A stretch of DNA of 24,144 nucleotides from DASRFS01 sp035260725. GTDB taxonomy: Bacteria; Patescibacteriota; Microgenomatia; Levybacterales; UBA12049. A program made the translations under genes and the position numbers. Location of the stretch: positions 1 through 24,144 of the forward strand of contig DATFUR010000026.1 of the NCBI GenBank assembly GCA_035260725.1, written 5' to 3'. The notes below the pieces were generated by a model that worked only from the letters and a program-made list of their open reading frames with translations, was not told the DNA's origin and made no database searches. This document shows positions 7,350 to 15,145 of this stretch, in pieces; the first letter of the stretch is position 1; the number at the start of each line of letters is the position of its first letter.

Positions 7350-9293
7350 TCAGATATCAAGAGTTGCGGTTTTGGCGTTACTTTGAATAAAATGCTTTCT
7401 TGGCGGGACTTCGTCTCCCATAAGCATTGTAAAAACCGCATCTGCTTCTTCGGCGTCTGCTATATTTATTTGTTTTAAAATCCTGTTTGCAGGATTCATT
7501 GTTGTTTCCCAAAGTTGGTCAGGGTTCATTTCTCCAAGACCTTTATATCTTTGAATTGAAATTTTCTGGTCGGTTTTTGTAGTTTTTAATAGTTCGTCTT
7601 TTTGTTCGTCTGCATAAACATAGGTTGAGTCTTTGCCAATGGTTATTTTGTACAAGGGCGGTTGTGCAATATAAAGGTATCCTTGTCTTATGACTTCCGG
7701 GAGGTGGCGGAAAAAGAAGGTCAGAATTAAAGTCTCAATGTGTTGTCCGTCGACGTCGGCATCGGTCATTATAATTATTCTGTGATATCTTAATTTATCA
7801 AATCTTGTTGTTTCCCCGATTCCGGCTCCAAGTGCAATAATTAGATTTTTTACTTCTTCGTGTTCGATTATCTTGTCAAGACGGGCTCTTTCCGTGTTTA
7901 GAATTTTACCCTTTAAGGGCAATATTGCCTGGAATTTTCTATCTCTTCCCTGCTTGGCGCTTCCTCCTGCAGAGTCTCCCTCAACCAAATACAGCTCGGA
8001 AACGCTTGGGTCTTTTTCCTGGCAATCGGCAAGTTTTCCGGGAAGACTTGAACCCTCCAAAGCGCCTTTTCTAAGGATTGCTTCTTTGGCGGCTTTTGCC
8101 GCAAGTCTTGCTTTTGCTGCCAAATAAACTTTTTCCAAAATCCGTCTACCGGTCGAAGGATTTTCTTCAAAATAAGTGCTTAGTGCATCCTTTACAATAG
8201 TGTTAACAAGGGGTTGGATTTCTGAATTGCCCAATTTACCTTTTGTCTGTCCTTCGAATTGAATTCTATCCTGGGGCATTTTTATATAGACGACTGCTGT
8301 AAGTCCTTCTTTTGCGTCGTCTCCTGTTATCGAATCCTCTTCTTCTTTAAAGCTCCCTATTTTTTTGCCGTAATCGTTTATTGCGCGCGTCAGTGCCATT
8401 CTAAAACCTGTAAGATGGGTCCCGCCATTTATTGTATGGATTACATTTACATAGCTCTCAACATTTTCGTTGTAGGCGTCATTATATTGCAGGGCAACCT
8501 CAACTTGTACATCGTCCTCGGTTTTGTTAATCGCAATTGCTTCATGCAACGGGTTTTTATTTTCGTTTATTTTTTCAACCAGAGAAACTATTCCGCCCTC
8601 AAAATAATAATTTATTCTTTTTTCTTCTTTTTCTCTTTTATCTATAAAATGAAAATAAAGTTTGGGGACAAGGTATGCTCTTTCTCTTATCGCTTTTTTA
8701 ATTGTGTCGAAATCAAAAATTACGGTTTGGAAAATTTCCTTGTCCGGAAGAAACGTAACTGTTGTTCCTGTTTCTCTTTTGTTGGCAAAATCATAATCGA
8801 ATTCCGGCTTTGTACTTGTTGTGAGTTGGGTTTTTGCAATTCCCCTTTTATATTCCTGTCTGTAGATTTTTTTGTCTCTTTTTACCTCGACCCACATCCA
8901 CTCGGACAGCGCATTAACAACCGAACTTCCTACTCCATGAAGACCTCCCGAAATCTTGTAAGCGGACCCTCCAAATTTTCCGCCGGCGTGTAGTTTGGTC
9001 ATAACGATTTCTAAAGCACTCTTTTTGTACTGGGGCATTATGTCTACAGGAATTCCCCGACCGTCATCTATAACTGTTGCAGAACCGTTGGCGTTTAAAA
9101 TTATCCAAACATTTTGGGCATGTCCGGCCAAAGCCTCATCGACCGCATTGTCTATAATTTCTCTTAAAGATTCGTGAAGACCAATTACATCGGTTGAGCC
9201 GATGTACATTCCGGGGCGTTTTCTAACAGGCTCTAAGCCTTCGAGGACTTGTATTTGCGATGCTGAGTAATCCGAGGATTTTCCTTTTGGCAT
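7350..9293 (-). CDS. gyrB: DNA gyrase subunit B
   Basis: GyrB is the ATPase and TOPRIM subunit of gyrase. The GHKL ATP-binding motifs are in order: EIIDNAVDEAL (45-55, general base Glu45), DDGRGIPVD (76-84) and GGLHGVGSSVVNAL (116-129). The transducer domain follows, then TOPRIM with EGDSAGG (438-444) and DADVDG (511-516, Mg-binding acids), and the C-terminal QRYKGLGEMNPDQLWETTM segment. At 647 residues it is the short form, without the roughly 170-residue insertion found in E. coli GyrB (804 aa). The start at 9293 is supported by a promoter seven bases upstream. gyrA is not adjacent: hppA sits between them with its own promoter. The partner is GyrA at 2781-5273. Confidence 0.97.
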   Translation of the reverse strand: MPKGKSSDYSASQIQVLEGLEPVRKRPGMYIGSTDVIGLHESLREIIDNAVDEALAGHAQNVWIILNANGSATVIDDGRGIPVDIMPQYKKSALEIVMTKLHAGGKFGGSAYKISGGLHGVGSSVVNALSEWMWVEVKRDKKIYRQEYKRGIAKTQLTTSTKPEFDYDFANKRETGTTVTFLPDKEIFQTVIFDFDTIKKAIRERAYLVPKLYFHFIDKREKEEKRINYYFEGGIVSLVEKINENKNPLHEAIAINKTEDDVQVEVALQYNDAYNENVESYVNVIHTINGGTHLTGFRMALTRAINDYGKKIGSFKEEEDSITGDDAKEGLTAVVYIKMPQDRIQFEGQTKGKLGNSEIQPLVNTIVKDALSTYFEENPSTGRRILEKVYLAAKARLAAKAAKEAILRKGALEGSSLPGKLADCQEKDPSVSELYLVEGDSAGGSAKQGRDRKFQAILPLKGKILNTERARLDKIIEHEEVKNLIIALGAGIGETTRFDKLRYHRIIIMTDADVDGQHIETLILTFFFRHLPEVIRQGYLYIAQPPLYKITIGKDSTYVYADEQKDELLKTTKTDQKISIQRYKGLGEMNPDQLWETTMNPANRILKQINIADAEEADAVFTMLMGDEVPPRKHFIQSNAKTATLDI

Positions 9294-9300
9294 AAAGAAT

Positions 9301-9330
9301 ATTGTAGGTTATATTTTACCAAAATAGCAA
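9301..9330 (-). promoter_or_regulatory. Promoter of gyrB
   Basis: On the minus strand, -35 TTGCTA (9325-9330), an 18-bp spacer and -10 TACAAT (9301-9306, 5/6), in the 45-bp gap after the deoxyribosyltransferase-like gene. The ATG lies seven bases after the -10, so a leaderless transcript is expected. Confidence 0.55.
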
Positions 9331-9338
9331 GTGCAATT

Positions 9339-9785
9339 CTAGAGGCTAATGCGGTTTAGATCGCCTTTGAGGAATGTGGAATTTACTCCATAAATCTCTT
9401 CCTTAATTGTAGAATTCTCTGTAATCTCATTTAAAATGAAGATGGGTTTTCTGTAATGATATGCAATTGTAACTTCCATAAATGCATTCCCGCCAATATA
9501 TCCCCTTACTCCGTTTTTATCAAAATTCGTAACCAGAATTGCGTCGCCTTTTACGATCTTTCTAAAGTGTGCGTTCATTAATTTGCGTTTTTTAGCGTAG
9601 TCATTTGGATTTTTATACCAGGTTTTATAAAAATTTACATCGAAGTTTTTATTCTTTTTCATTTTGTGGGCGATTTTAGGAAGTACAACCTTATATCCTA
9701 ATTTTTTTAATTCTTTCTCAATAGGAAAAAGTTTCTCGTAAAAAGATGCGCTCGAGCAAATTACAATTGTTTTAGTTCTCTTCAT
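9339..9785 (-). CDS. Nucleoside 2-deoxyribosyltransferase-like protein
   Basis: A 148-residue single-domain protein with a Rossmann-like fold. It opens with a beta strand and small-residue loop (TIVICSSASFYE, 6-17). The segment GDAILVTNFDKNGVRGYIGG (80-99) followed by AFMEVTIAYHYRKPIFIL (101-118) resembles the region of nucleoside 2-deoxyribosyltransferases in which an Asp and a conserved Glu (here Glu104) handle the sugar. Members exchange bases between deoxynucleosides, but many relatives are uncharacterised, so activity here is inferred from fold only. The ATG overlaps the holB stop by four bases (ATGA), so translation is probably coupled. Many charged Lys/Asn residues occur at 41-70. No signal peptide is present. 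Confidence 0.65.
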   Translation of the reverse strand: MKRTKTIVICSSASFYEKLFPIEKELKKLGYKVVLPKIAHKMKKNKNFDVNFYKTWYKNPNDYAKKRKLMNAHFRKIVKGDAILVTNFDKNGVRGYIGGNAFMEVTIAYHYRKPIFILNEITENSTIKEEIYGVNSTFLKGDLNRISL

Positions 9786-10408
9786 AAATTCAAAAACAAA
9801 TTCTCAAGGGCCAATCGGAGATTTACGTTGGTGGTCTTTATAATGGTATAGTATTTCTGTAAAGATTTAATTTGTCCGGCCATTTCGTAATTTCCGCCTA
9901 TTAAGTTTTCCCGGCTTACAATAATAAGATTTTCTATAAAATCCAAAGCTTCGTTTTTGTCTTTGGAAAGATCCTGGGCAATTTTTAATTTGTCCCCCAC
10001 CTCTTCTCCTGTTATTACTTTAAAATGAGTAGAATCACCGGTTTTTGTCTCGGATTTTAATTCGATAAGCGTGCACCGCGACAAAATAGTTGGCAGTATT
10101 TCGTCGGAGTTTTGTACTTGCAGTATTATAATAGTATCGTTTGGTACTTCTTCCAAAGTCTTAAGAAGCGCATTTTGGGCCTCTCGGGTTATTCCGGCCG
10201 TGGCGTCGATTAAAACAGCCTTGGTCCCGCTCTTAATTGGTTTTAGATAAATCTTTTTCTGAATTTCTCTAACGTCTGCGATTCCGACTGCTTTTTCGTG
10301 CTCAAGAAGAGATATGTCGATTTTGTCTATTTTAAGCCCATCAAAAATTTTCTGAGCCTCCCCTCTTCCTAATTCATTGTCTTTTGATGAGATCAAAACG
10401 GCCTGCAT
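9782..10408 (-). CDS. holB: DNA polymerase III delta-prime-like clamp-loader subunit, reduced
   Basis: A 208-residue AAA+-derived protein matching the central part of delta-prime/DnaX subunits. The signature AQNALLKTLEEVP (77-89) follows a degenerate Walker B strand (KAVLIDATAGI), and the SRC sensor-1 motif is at 110-112 (ILSRCTLIEL). There is no Walker A P-loop; the protein begins directly with MQAVLISSKD. E. coli delta-prime also does not bind ATP but is about 334 residues, so this copy lacks much of the C-terminal collar domain as well. It probably helps load the sliding clamp as a structural subunit. The start follows an extended -10 closely. It forms a two-gene unit with the deoxyribosyltransferase-like gene and is divergent from pilB. 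Confidence 0.85.
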   Translation of the reverse strand: MQAVLISSKDNELGRGEAQKIFDGLKIDKIDISLLEHEKAVGIADVREIQKKIYLKPIKSGTKAVLIDATAGITREAQNALLKTLEEVPNDTIIILQVQNSDEILPTILSRCTLIELKSETKTGDSTHFKVITGEEVGDKLKIAQDLSKDKNEALDFIENLIIVSRENLIGGNYEMAGQIKSLQKYYTIIKTTNVNLRLALENLFLNL

Positions 10409-10414
10409 AACGTA

Positions 10415-10444
10415 TTGACTTTATAGCACATTTTTAACTACTAT
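10415..10444 (+). promoter_or_regulatory. Promoter of pilB (start of the pilus locus)
   Basis: -35 TTGACT (10415-10420, 5/6), an 18-bp spacer and -10 TACTAT (10439-10444). The pilB ATG is seven bases after the -10, so the message should be leaderless. The -35 shares base 10420 with the -10 of the opposing holB promoter, so the two probably compete for RNA polymerase. Confidence 0.6.
10420..10428 (-). promoter_or_regulatory. Extended -10 promoter of the holB unit
   Basis: The minus strand reads TGCTATAAA, an extended -10 (TGn plus TATAAA, 5/6). Eleven bases separate it from the holB ATG at 10408. No good -35 is seen. It overlaps the pilB -35 on the other strand. Confidence 0.5.
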
Positions 10445-10451
10445 AAAAGTA

Positions 10452-12176
10452 ATGCCCAATGACACAGCAAGCACAGGTTTAAATCAAACCGTTAGCGACG
10501 TACTGCTTTCGGAGCATCTTTTAACGCAGGCGCAATACGACGACTTAAAGGTAAAAACAGCTTCTCAAGGAGTTTCCGATGAGTCTCTCATTCAATCTCA
10601 AAAACTTGTTCCGGAAGCAAAATTGGCCGAAGCAAAAGCTAAGGTTTTAGGCGTTCCTTTTATCTCTTTGGAGTCTACTTCTTTTTCTCCCCAGGCAATA
10701 GGACTTGTTCCGAGAGCGGTTGTGGAAAGATTTCAATTAGTTCCCTTTATGTACGACGAGAACTCTAAAACTCTTTCGGTTGCAATGGCAAATCCTATTG
10801 ACTTGGATGCGATTACATTTGTCCGCCAGAAAACAGGGCTTACTATAAAATCTTTCGCTGCTGCCCCAACAGAAGTAAGCAAAGCAATTAAAGATCAATA
10901 CAGGCAAGAAATTGTCGGAGAAGTAGGACAAGCAGTTAAGGAAACAGAGGAATTTCAACAAACAAAAACAGTAGACAGCAAAGATATCTCGGAAATTATA
11001 AAGGAAGCGCCGATTGCAAAAATTGTTGCGACAATTTTGGAGTATGCGGTCTCCTCCAGGGCCTCCGACGTCCACATAGAGCCTCAAGAGGATAGAGTCA
11101 GGGTTCGTTACAGAATAGACGGAATTTTGTACGACAGACTTTCTCTTCCAAAAAGCGTTCAGGAAGCAGTTCTTTCAAGAATTAAGATACTCTCGGAGAT
11201 GAAAATCGACGAGCATCGAACTCCGCAGGACGGACGTTTTAATTTTAAGGTAGAAAACAAAGAGGTCGACCTTCGTATTTCGGTACTACCTACTACTTTT
11301 GGAGAAAAAATCGTAATGAGGTTACTTAGAAAATCCGGAGGAATACCCAGTCTTCCTGATTTAGGGCTTAACGGAAGTTCGCTTAAAAACTTGGAGACAT
11401 CAATTCTTCGTCCTCACGGAATAATTATTGTCTGCGGTCCTACAGGATCGGGAAAAACAACGACTCTATATTCGGTTCTAAATAAATTAAACACAACCAG
11501 AGTCAACATAATGACTTTGGAGGATCCGGTCGAATATCAGATTGCAGGAATTAATCAGGTGCAAATAAATCCGGCAGTAGGGCTTACTTTTGCAACGGGA
11601 CTAAGAAGTTTTTTGCGCCAGGATCCAAACATAATTTTAGTTGGAGAAATTAGAGATAAAGAAACAACCGAACTGGCTATTCAAGCCGCCTTAACCGGGC
11701 ATTTGGTTTTTTCTACCCTTCATACATCTAATGCAGCGGGTGCGCTTCCCCGTCTTACGGATTTAGGAGCAGAAACATTTTTACTAGCGTCCACAATGAA
11801 TGCAATTTTGGGACAAAGAATTGTCCGAACAATTTGTACGCATTGCAAAGAAGAAGTTATCCCACTTCCCCAAATATTGGAAGAGGTAAAAGCGGTTTTG
11901 GGAAAATTTTATCCCACCAACAATCCAGTTAAATTTTATAAGGGGAAAGGCTGTGAGGAGTGCGGAGACGCCGGTTATCTGGGAAGAGTCGGTATTTACG
12001 AAACTTTGCCCATTTCGGCAAAAATAGCAAGTCTTGTTTTGGAAAACTCCGACGCAACTACTATAGAAAAACAAGCAATAGTAGAGGGAATGATTACGAT
12101 GAAGCAAGACGGATATCTTAAAGTTTTGCAGGGGATAACAACGGTAGAAGAAGTACTTAGGGTAGCCCAAGAATAA
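10452..12176 (+). CDS. pilB: Type IV pilus extension ATPase PilB
   Basis: PilB is the hexameric cytosolic motor that drives pilin polymerisation. The 574-residue protein has an N-terminal MshEN-type region (about 10-150) and then the secretion-ATPase core. Visible motifs are SDVHIEPQEDRVRVRYRIDG (205-224), Walker A GPTGSGKT (329-336), the Asp box MTLEDPVEYQ (354-363), Walker B ILVGEIRD (395-402) and the His box TGHLVFSTLHTSNA (415-428). A zinc-binding tetracysteine (Cys462, Cys465, Cys501, Cys504) distinguishes PilB/GspE from PilT. The ATG is directly preceded by a promoter, so translation probably starts on a leaderless mRNA. It is first in the pilus gene series and is followed by pilT after 36 bp. 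Confidence 0.96.
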   Translation: MPNDTASTGLNQTVSDVLLSEHLLTQAQYDDLKVKTASQGVSDESLIQSQKLVPEAKLAEAKAKVLGVPFISLESTSFSPQAIGLVPRAVVERFQLVPFMYDENSKTLSVAMANPIDLDAITFVRQKTGLTIKSFAAAPTEVSKAIKDQYRQEIVGEVGQAVKETEEFQQTKTVDSKDISEIIKEAPIAKIVATILEYAVSSRASDVHIEPQEDRVRVRYRIDGILYDRLSLPKSVQEAVLSRIKILSEMKIDEHRTPQDGRFNFKVENKEVDLRISVLPTTFGEKIVMRLLRKSGGIPSLPDLGLNGSSLKNLETSILRPHGIIIVCGPTGSGKTTTLYSVLNKLNTTRVNIMTLEDPVEYQIAGINQVQINPAVGLTFATGLRSFLRQDPNIILVGEIRDKETTELAIQAALTGHLVFSTLHTSNAAGALPRLTDLGAETFLLASTMNAILGQRIVRTICTHCKEEVIPLPQILEEVKAVLGKFYPTNNPVKFYKGKGCEECGDAGYLGRVGIYETLPISAKIASLVLENSDATTIEKQAIVEGMITMKQDGYLKVLQGITTVEEVLRVAQE

Positions 12177-12212
12177 AATTACCTAGAAATTAGGACTTAG
12201 AAATTTTCATGT

Positions 12213-13280
12213 ATGGATATTCACGAGCTTTTAAATCTTACAATAAAAAATAATGCTTCTGATTTGCATCTCTTGCCGGGAATTCCTCCTGCTTTAAGAA
12301 TTGACGGTTCTCTAAGATATTTATCCAACTACAATCCTTTGGAAGCAAATCAAATCGCTGAGATGGTTTTTTCTCTTGTCACTCCCGAGCAAAAAGATTG
12401 GCTTCTTAAAAATAAAGAAATAGATTTTTCTTTTGGTTTCGGAGGAGGAACTTTTGGAAATTTAGGAAGGTTTAGAGTAAATTTATATTTTCAAAGAGGA
12501 GTTTTGTCCGGCGCATTTAGATTTTTGCAGCCCAACATCCGGTCCGTCGAAGAATTGCACTTGCCAAAAATTCTAAGTTATTTTTCCGAGTTAAAACAGG
12601 GTTTTATTTTAGTTACGGGGCCTACTGGACACGGAAAATCAACAACAATAGCGGCTATTATAAACGAGATTAACACAAAAAGGGCGACTCATATTTTGAC
12701 TATCGAAGACCCAATAGAATATATATATCCTTCGGGTAAAAGCATAATTTCGCAGCGGGAAATGAATATAGATTCTCATTCTTGGCAGCAAGCTCTTCGC
12801 TCGGCCTTAAGAGAAGACCCGGATGTGGTTTTGGTAGGAGAAATGAGAGACTCTGAAACAATTGCAGCTGCAATGACAATTGCGGAAACCGGACACTTGG
12901 TATTCTCTACCCTTCACACCAACTCCGCGGCACAAAGTATAGACAGGATAATAGATTCTTTTCCTGCGGATCAGCAAGCTCAGATTAAAGTTCAGCTTGC
13001 GTCCACTCTAAAAGGGGTAGTGTCCCAGCGTTTGGTGCCTCTAATTTCGGGAGGAAGAATTCCTGCTTGTGAAGTTTTGATTGGAAATTCAGCAATAGCA
13101 AATAACATAAGAGAGGGAAAGACACATCTAATTGATTCGATTATCCAAACTTCCCAAGACCAGGGAATGGTTACGCTGGAGGCTTCCCTTGCATCTTTGG
13201 TTCTTGGGGGCTCGATAAGTGCGGACACGGCAAAAAGCTACGCGTTAAAACAGGAAGAGCTTGTTAGGATGTTAGGTTAA
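12213..13280 (+). CDS. pilT: Type IV pilus retraction ATPase PilT
   Basis: PilT powers pilus depolymerisation, giving twitching motility and DNA or surface retraction. The protein is 355 residues and begins MDIHELLNLTIKNNASDLHL with the usual PAS-like N-domain. The core has Walker A GPTGHGKS (136-143), the Asp box ILTIEDPIEY (161-170, catalytic Glu165), Walker B VVLVGEMRD (205-213) and the His box TGHLVFSTLHTNSA (226-239). The typical PilT C-terminal segment is present as ANNIREGKTHLIDSIIQTS, close to the AIRNLIRE motif needed for retraction, but with the first part altered. The tetracysteine of PilB is absent. No strong ribosome-binding site is present; the 36-bp spacer holds two copies of TAGAAATT. 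Having both PilB and PilT predicts a dynamic pilus. Confidence 0.95.
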   Translation: MDIHELLNLTIKNNASDLHLLPGIPPALRIDGSLRYLSNYNPLEANQIAEMVFSLVTPEQKDWLLKNKEIDFSFGFGGGTFGNLGRFRVNLYFQRGVLSGAFRFLQPNIRSVEELHLPKILSYFSELKQGFILVTGPTGHGKSTTIAAIINEINTKRATHILTIEDPIEYIYPSGKSIISQREMNIDSHSWQQALRSALREDPDVVLVGEMRDSETIAAAMTIAETGHLVFSTLHTNSAAQSIDRIIDSFPADQQAQIKVQLASTLKGVVSQRLVPLISGGRIPACEVLIGNSAIANNIREGKTHLIDSIIQTSQDQGMVTLEASLASLVLGGSISADTAKSYALKQEELVRMLG

Positions 13281-13284
13281 TCCT

Positions 13285-14490
13285 ATGAAACTTCGATACA
13301 AAGCGACCACTACCGATGGAAAATTTATACGTGGCATTATGGATGCCAAAGACGCCAACGAGGCGGCTCAATATTTAAGAAGCAAGAACATGCTCCCCAT
13401 TAAAATTTCTCCGCAGGGGGAAAACATTCTTTCCAAGTACTTACCTTTCTTAAACAAAGTCAGGTCCGACGATGTAATACTTTTTACCAGACAACTTTCT
13501 TCAATGCTTTCGTCGGGGTTAACGCTTCTTAGAGCTCTTCAGATTTTTAAAGAACAAATCGAAAACGAAGCGATGGTAGAAGTTACCACGGGGATTATAA
13601 GCGATATAGAGGAAGGAAAACCTTTTTCTTATGCAATTGCAAAATACCCGGAAGTTTTTTCTCCAATTTACGTCTCTCTTATAAAAGCGGGAGAGTCGTC
13701 CGGACTTTTGGATAAAGTTCTCTTGAGACTTGCAAATAATCTGGAAAAAGAAGCCAAGCTTAAAGGTACAGTAAAGTCGGCACTCATGTATCCGGCCATT
13801 GTTGTAACCTTAATGATTTTTGTTCTTTTTATAATGATGATATTTGTTATTCCACAACTTTCAGTACTTTACAAAAATCTGGGTGTTGCCCTCCCCTTGC
13901 CTACCCAAGTCATTGTGGGTATGTCAGGTTTTATCGGAACATTTTGGCCTATTATTATAATTCTGATTGTTGTTGTGGTTTTTATTTATAAAAGATGGAG
14001 AAAAACAGAAGAAGGCCAACTTATTGTAGACAATTTAATTTTAAAGCTTCCTGTATTTGGAAAGTTGCTAAGTCAAACAATTATTGCGGAATTTTCTAGA
14101 ACGTTGGGACTTCTTATTGGTACCGGCACTTTGGTTGTTGAGTCGCTTCTTGAGGCAGCAGATACGACAGGAAATATTCATTATAAAAATGCAATAAAAG
14201 ATATTTCCAGACAAGTGGAAAAAGGTGTTCCGGTGGGAGACGCTATGGCTTCATACACGCTTTTTCCTCCAATGCTTGTGCAATTGGTAAAAATTGGAGA
14301 ACAGACTGGAAAAATGGACGAGACTCTGACTAAGGCTTCCGAATATTTTGAAGGAGAAGTTAATCAGACGGTAAAAACTCTCACAACCGCTCTGGAGCCT
14401 TTTATTATGTTGGTTTTAGGAGTGGGCGTTGCTTTCTTAATTATTTCGGTTATTACTCCCATTTACAGTCTTATTTCGAGTTTGCAATAA
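13285..14490 (+). CDS. pilC: Type IV pilus platform protein PilC
   Basis: PilC is the polytopic inner-membrane platform that couples the PilB and PilT motors to pilin insertion. The 401-residue protein begins with the extended MKLRYKATTTDGKFIRG and has two T2SF domains, at about 70-190 and 270-395. Three hydrophobic segments are visible, near 165-192, 210-232 and 370-398, and the first cytoplasmic domain contains the family signature FTRQLSSMLSSGLTLLRAL. The gene follows pilT after 4 bp, so coupled translation is likely. It is followed by a 43-bp gap that carries the promoter of the first prepilin gene. Confidence 0.95.
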   Translation: MKLRYKATTTDGKFIRGIMDAKDANEAAQYLRSKNMLPIKISPQGENILSKYLPFLNKVRSDDVILFTRQLSSMLSSGLTLLRALQIFKEQIENEAMVEVTTGIISDIEEGKPFSYAIAKYPEVFSPIYVSLIKAGESSGLLDKVLLRLANNLEKEAKLKGTVKSALMYPAIVVTLMIFVLFIMMIFVIPQLSVLYKNLGVALPLPTQVIVGMSGFIGTFWPIIIILIVVVVFIYKRWRKTEEGQLIVDNLILKLPVFGKLLSQTIIAEFSRTLGLLIGTGTLVVESLLEAADTTGNIHYKNAIKDISRQVEKGVPVGDAMASYTLFPPMLVQLVKIGEQTGKMDETLTKASEYFEGEVNQTVKTLTTALEPFIMLVLGVGVAFLIISVITPIYSLISSLQ

Positions 14491-14494
14491 CCAC

Positions 14495-14525
14495 TTGACA
14501 AGATATTTTGGATATGTTCTACTAA
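14495..14525 (+). promoter_or_regulatory. Probable promoter of the first prepilin gene
   Basis: A perfect -35 TTGACA (14495-14500) follows the pilC stop. The best -10 is TACTAA (14520-14525), 19 bp downstream, eight bases before the ATG. The sequence after it, CTAATTATATAA (14522-14533), nearly matches CTAGTTATATAA (18833-18844) upstream of the PilX-like gene, which also has a perfect TTGACA at a similar distance. An extra promoter here would give high expression of a major subunit. Confidence 0.5.
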
Positions 14526-14533
14526 TTATATAA

Positions 14534-15133
14534 ATGAAAAAGCTGTCCCGGATCTTTAGAACCCTCAAGAAATCTTTTGATCAAAAAGGCTTTACCCTCA
14601 TCGAACTTTTGGTTGTTATAGGAGTTTTAGGAATTTTGGCAACAGGACTTTTGGCAACGATCGATCCTCTGGAGCAATTTAGAAAAGGTGCAGATTCAAA
14701 TAGACGAACTACAGCCTTAGAACTTCAAAATGCATTAATCAGATATTACTCTGTTCACAATACTTTTCCTTGGGATTCATCGACAAACGGCGGCGCAGGG
14801 TGCAATGGCGGACTTGCTCCTTTGCCGACCAGAGTCAGTAATGTAGGTTCGGCTTCTTCTTTTGTAACTTGTTTAAACCAATTGGTTACCGAAGGAGAGT
14901 TAAAGAGCACTTTCCCAACACAATATAGTGTTTTAGGCGCTCTTTGGATAGTAGACACGACTCCGGCAAACTCAAGTTCTAAGTCAATGGCTGTATGTTT
15001 TGACCCGGATTCCAAATCGGAATCTACAAAAGCACAAACTAACTTTACCGGTACTGCTTCAGGACCAAATGTACCGCTTAGTTCAACCTGTGATCCCGTA
15101 ACAACCTCTACGTGCTATACGTGCGCTCAATAA
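14534..15133 (+). CDS. Type IV prepilin-like protein (possible major pilin)
   Basis: A 199-residue class III prepilin. It has a basic 19-residue leader (MKKLSRIFRTLKKSFDQKG) with the peptidase cut site after Gly19, then FTLIELLVVIGVLGILA with the conserved Glu at mature position 5 and the N-terminal assembly helix. The exported domain is rich in Ser, Thr, Gly and Asn and has six cysteines, three clustered near the C-terminus (STCDPVTTSTCYTCAQ), consistent with three disulfides. The N-terminal coding sequence shares a 23-base exact match with the PilW-like gene (14597-14619 and 17845-17867). A dedicated promoter and first place in the pilin series make it a candidate for an abundant subunit, but which prepilin is the major one cannot be decided from sequence. 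pilD follows after 12 bp. Confidence 0.9.
   Translation: MKKLSRIFRTLKKSFDQKGFTLIELLVVIGVLGILATGLLATIDPLEQFRKGADSNRRTTALELQNALIRYYSVHNTFPWDSSTNGGAGCNGGLAPLPTRVSNVGSASSFVTCLNQLVTEGELKSTFPTQYSVLGALWIVDTTPANSSSKSMAVCFDPDSKSESTKAQTNFTGTASGPNVPLSSTCDPVTTSTCYTCAQ
14597..14619 (+). repeat. 23-bp direct repeat, copy 1 (prepilin N-terminal coding)
   Basis: Identical to 17845-17867. It encodes the conserved LIELLVV stretch after the prepilin cleavage site. Family conservation at the protein level partly explains it, but identity at every third codon position over this length is more than the protein requires and suggests duplication or gene conversion. Confidence 0.6.
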
Positions 15134-15145
15134 AGAATCTGTGTA

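Noticed and set aside
8259..8993. A 244-codon open frame on the plus strand opposite gyrB
   Set aside because: It is antisense to strongly conserved gyrB coding; its product is rich in Phe, Cys and Tyr from reverse-complemented codons and has no motif.
12177..12212. Hairpin CCTAGAAATTAGG between pilB and pilT as a terminator
   Set aside because: The stem is only four A/T-rich pairs and has no following T-run; pilT is an obvious operon partner of pilB.
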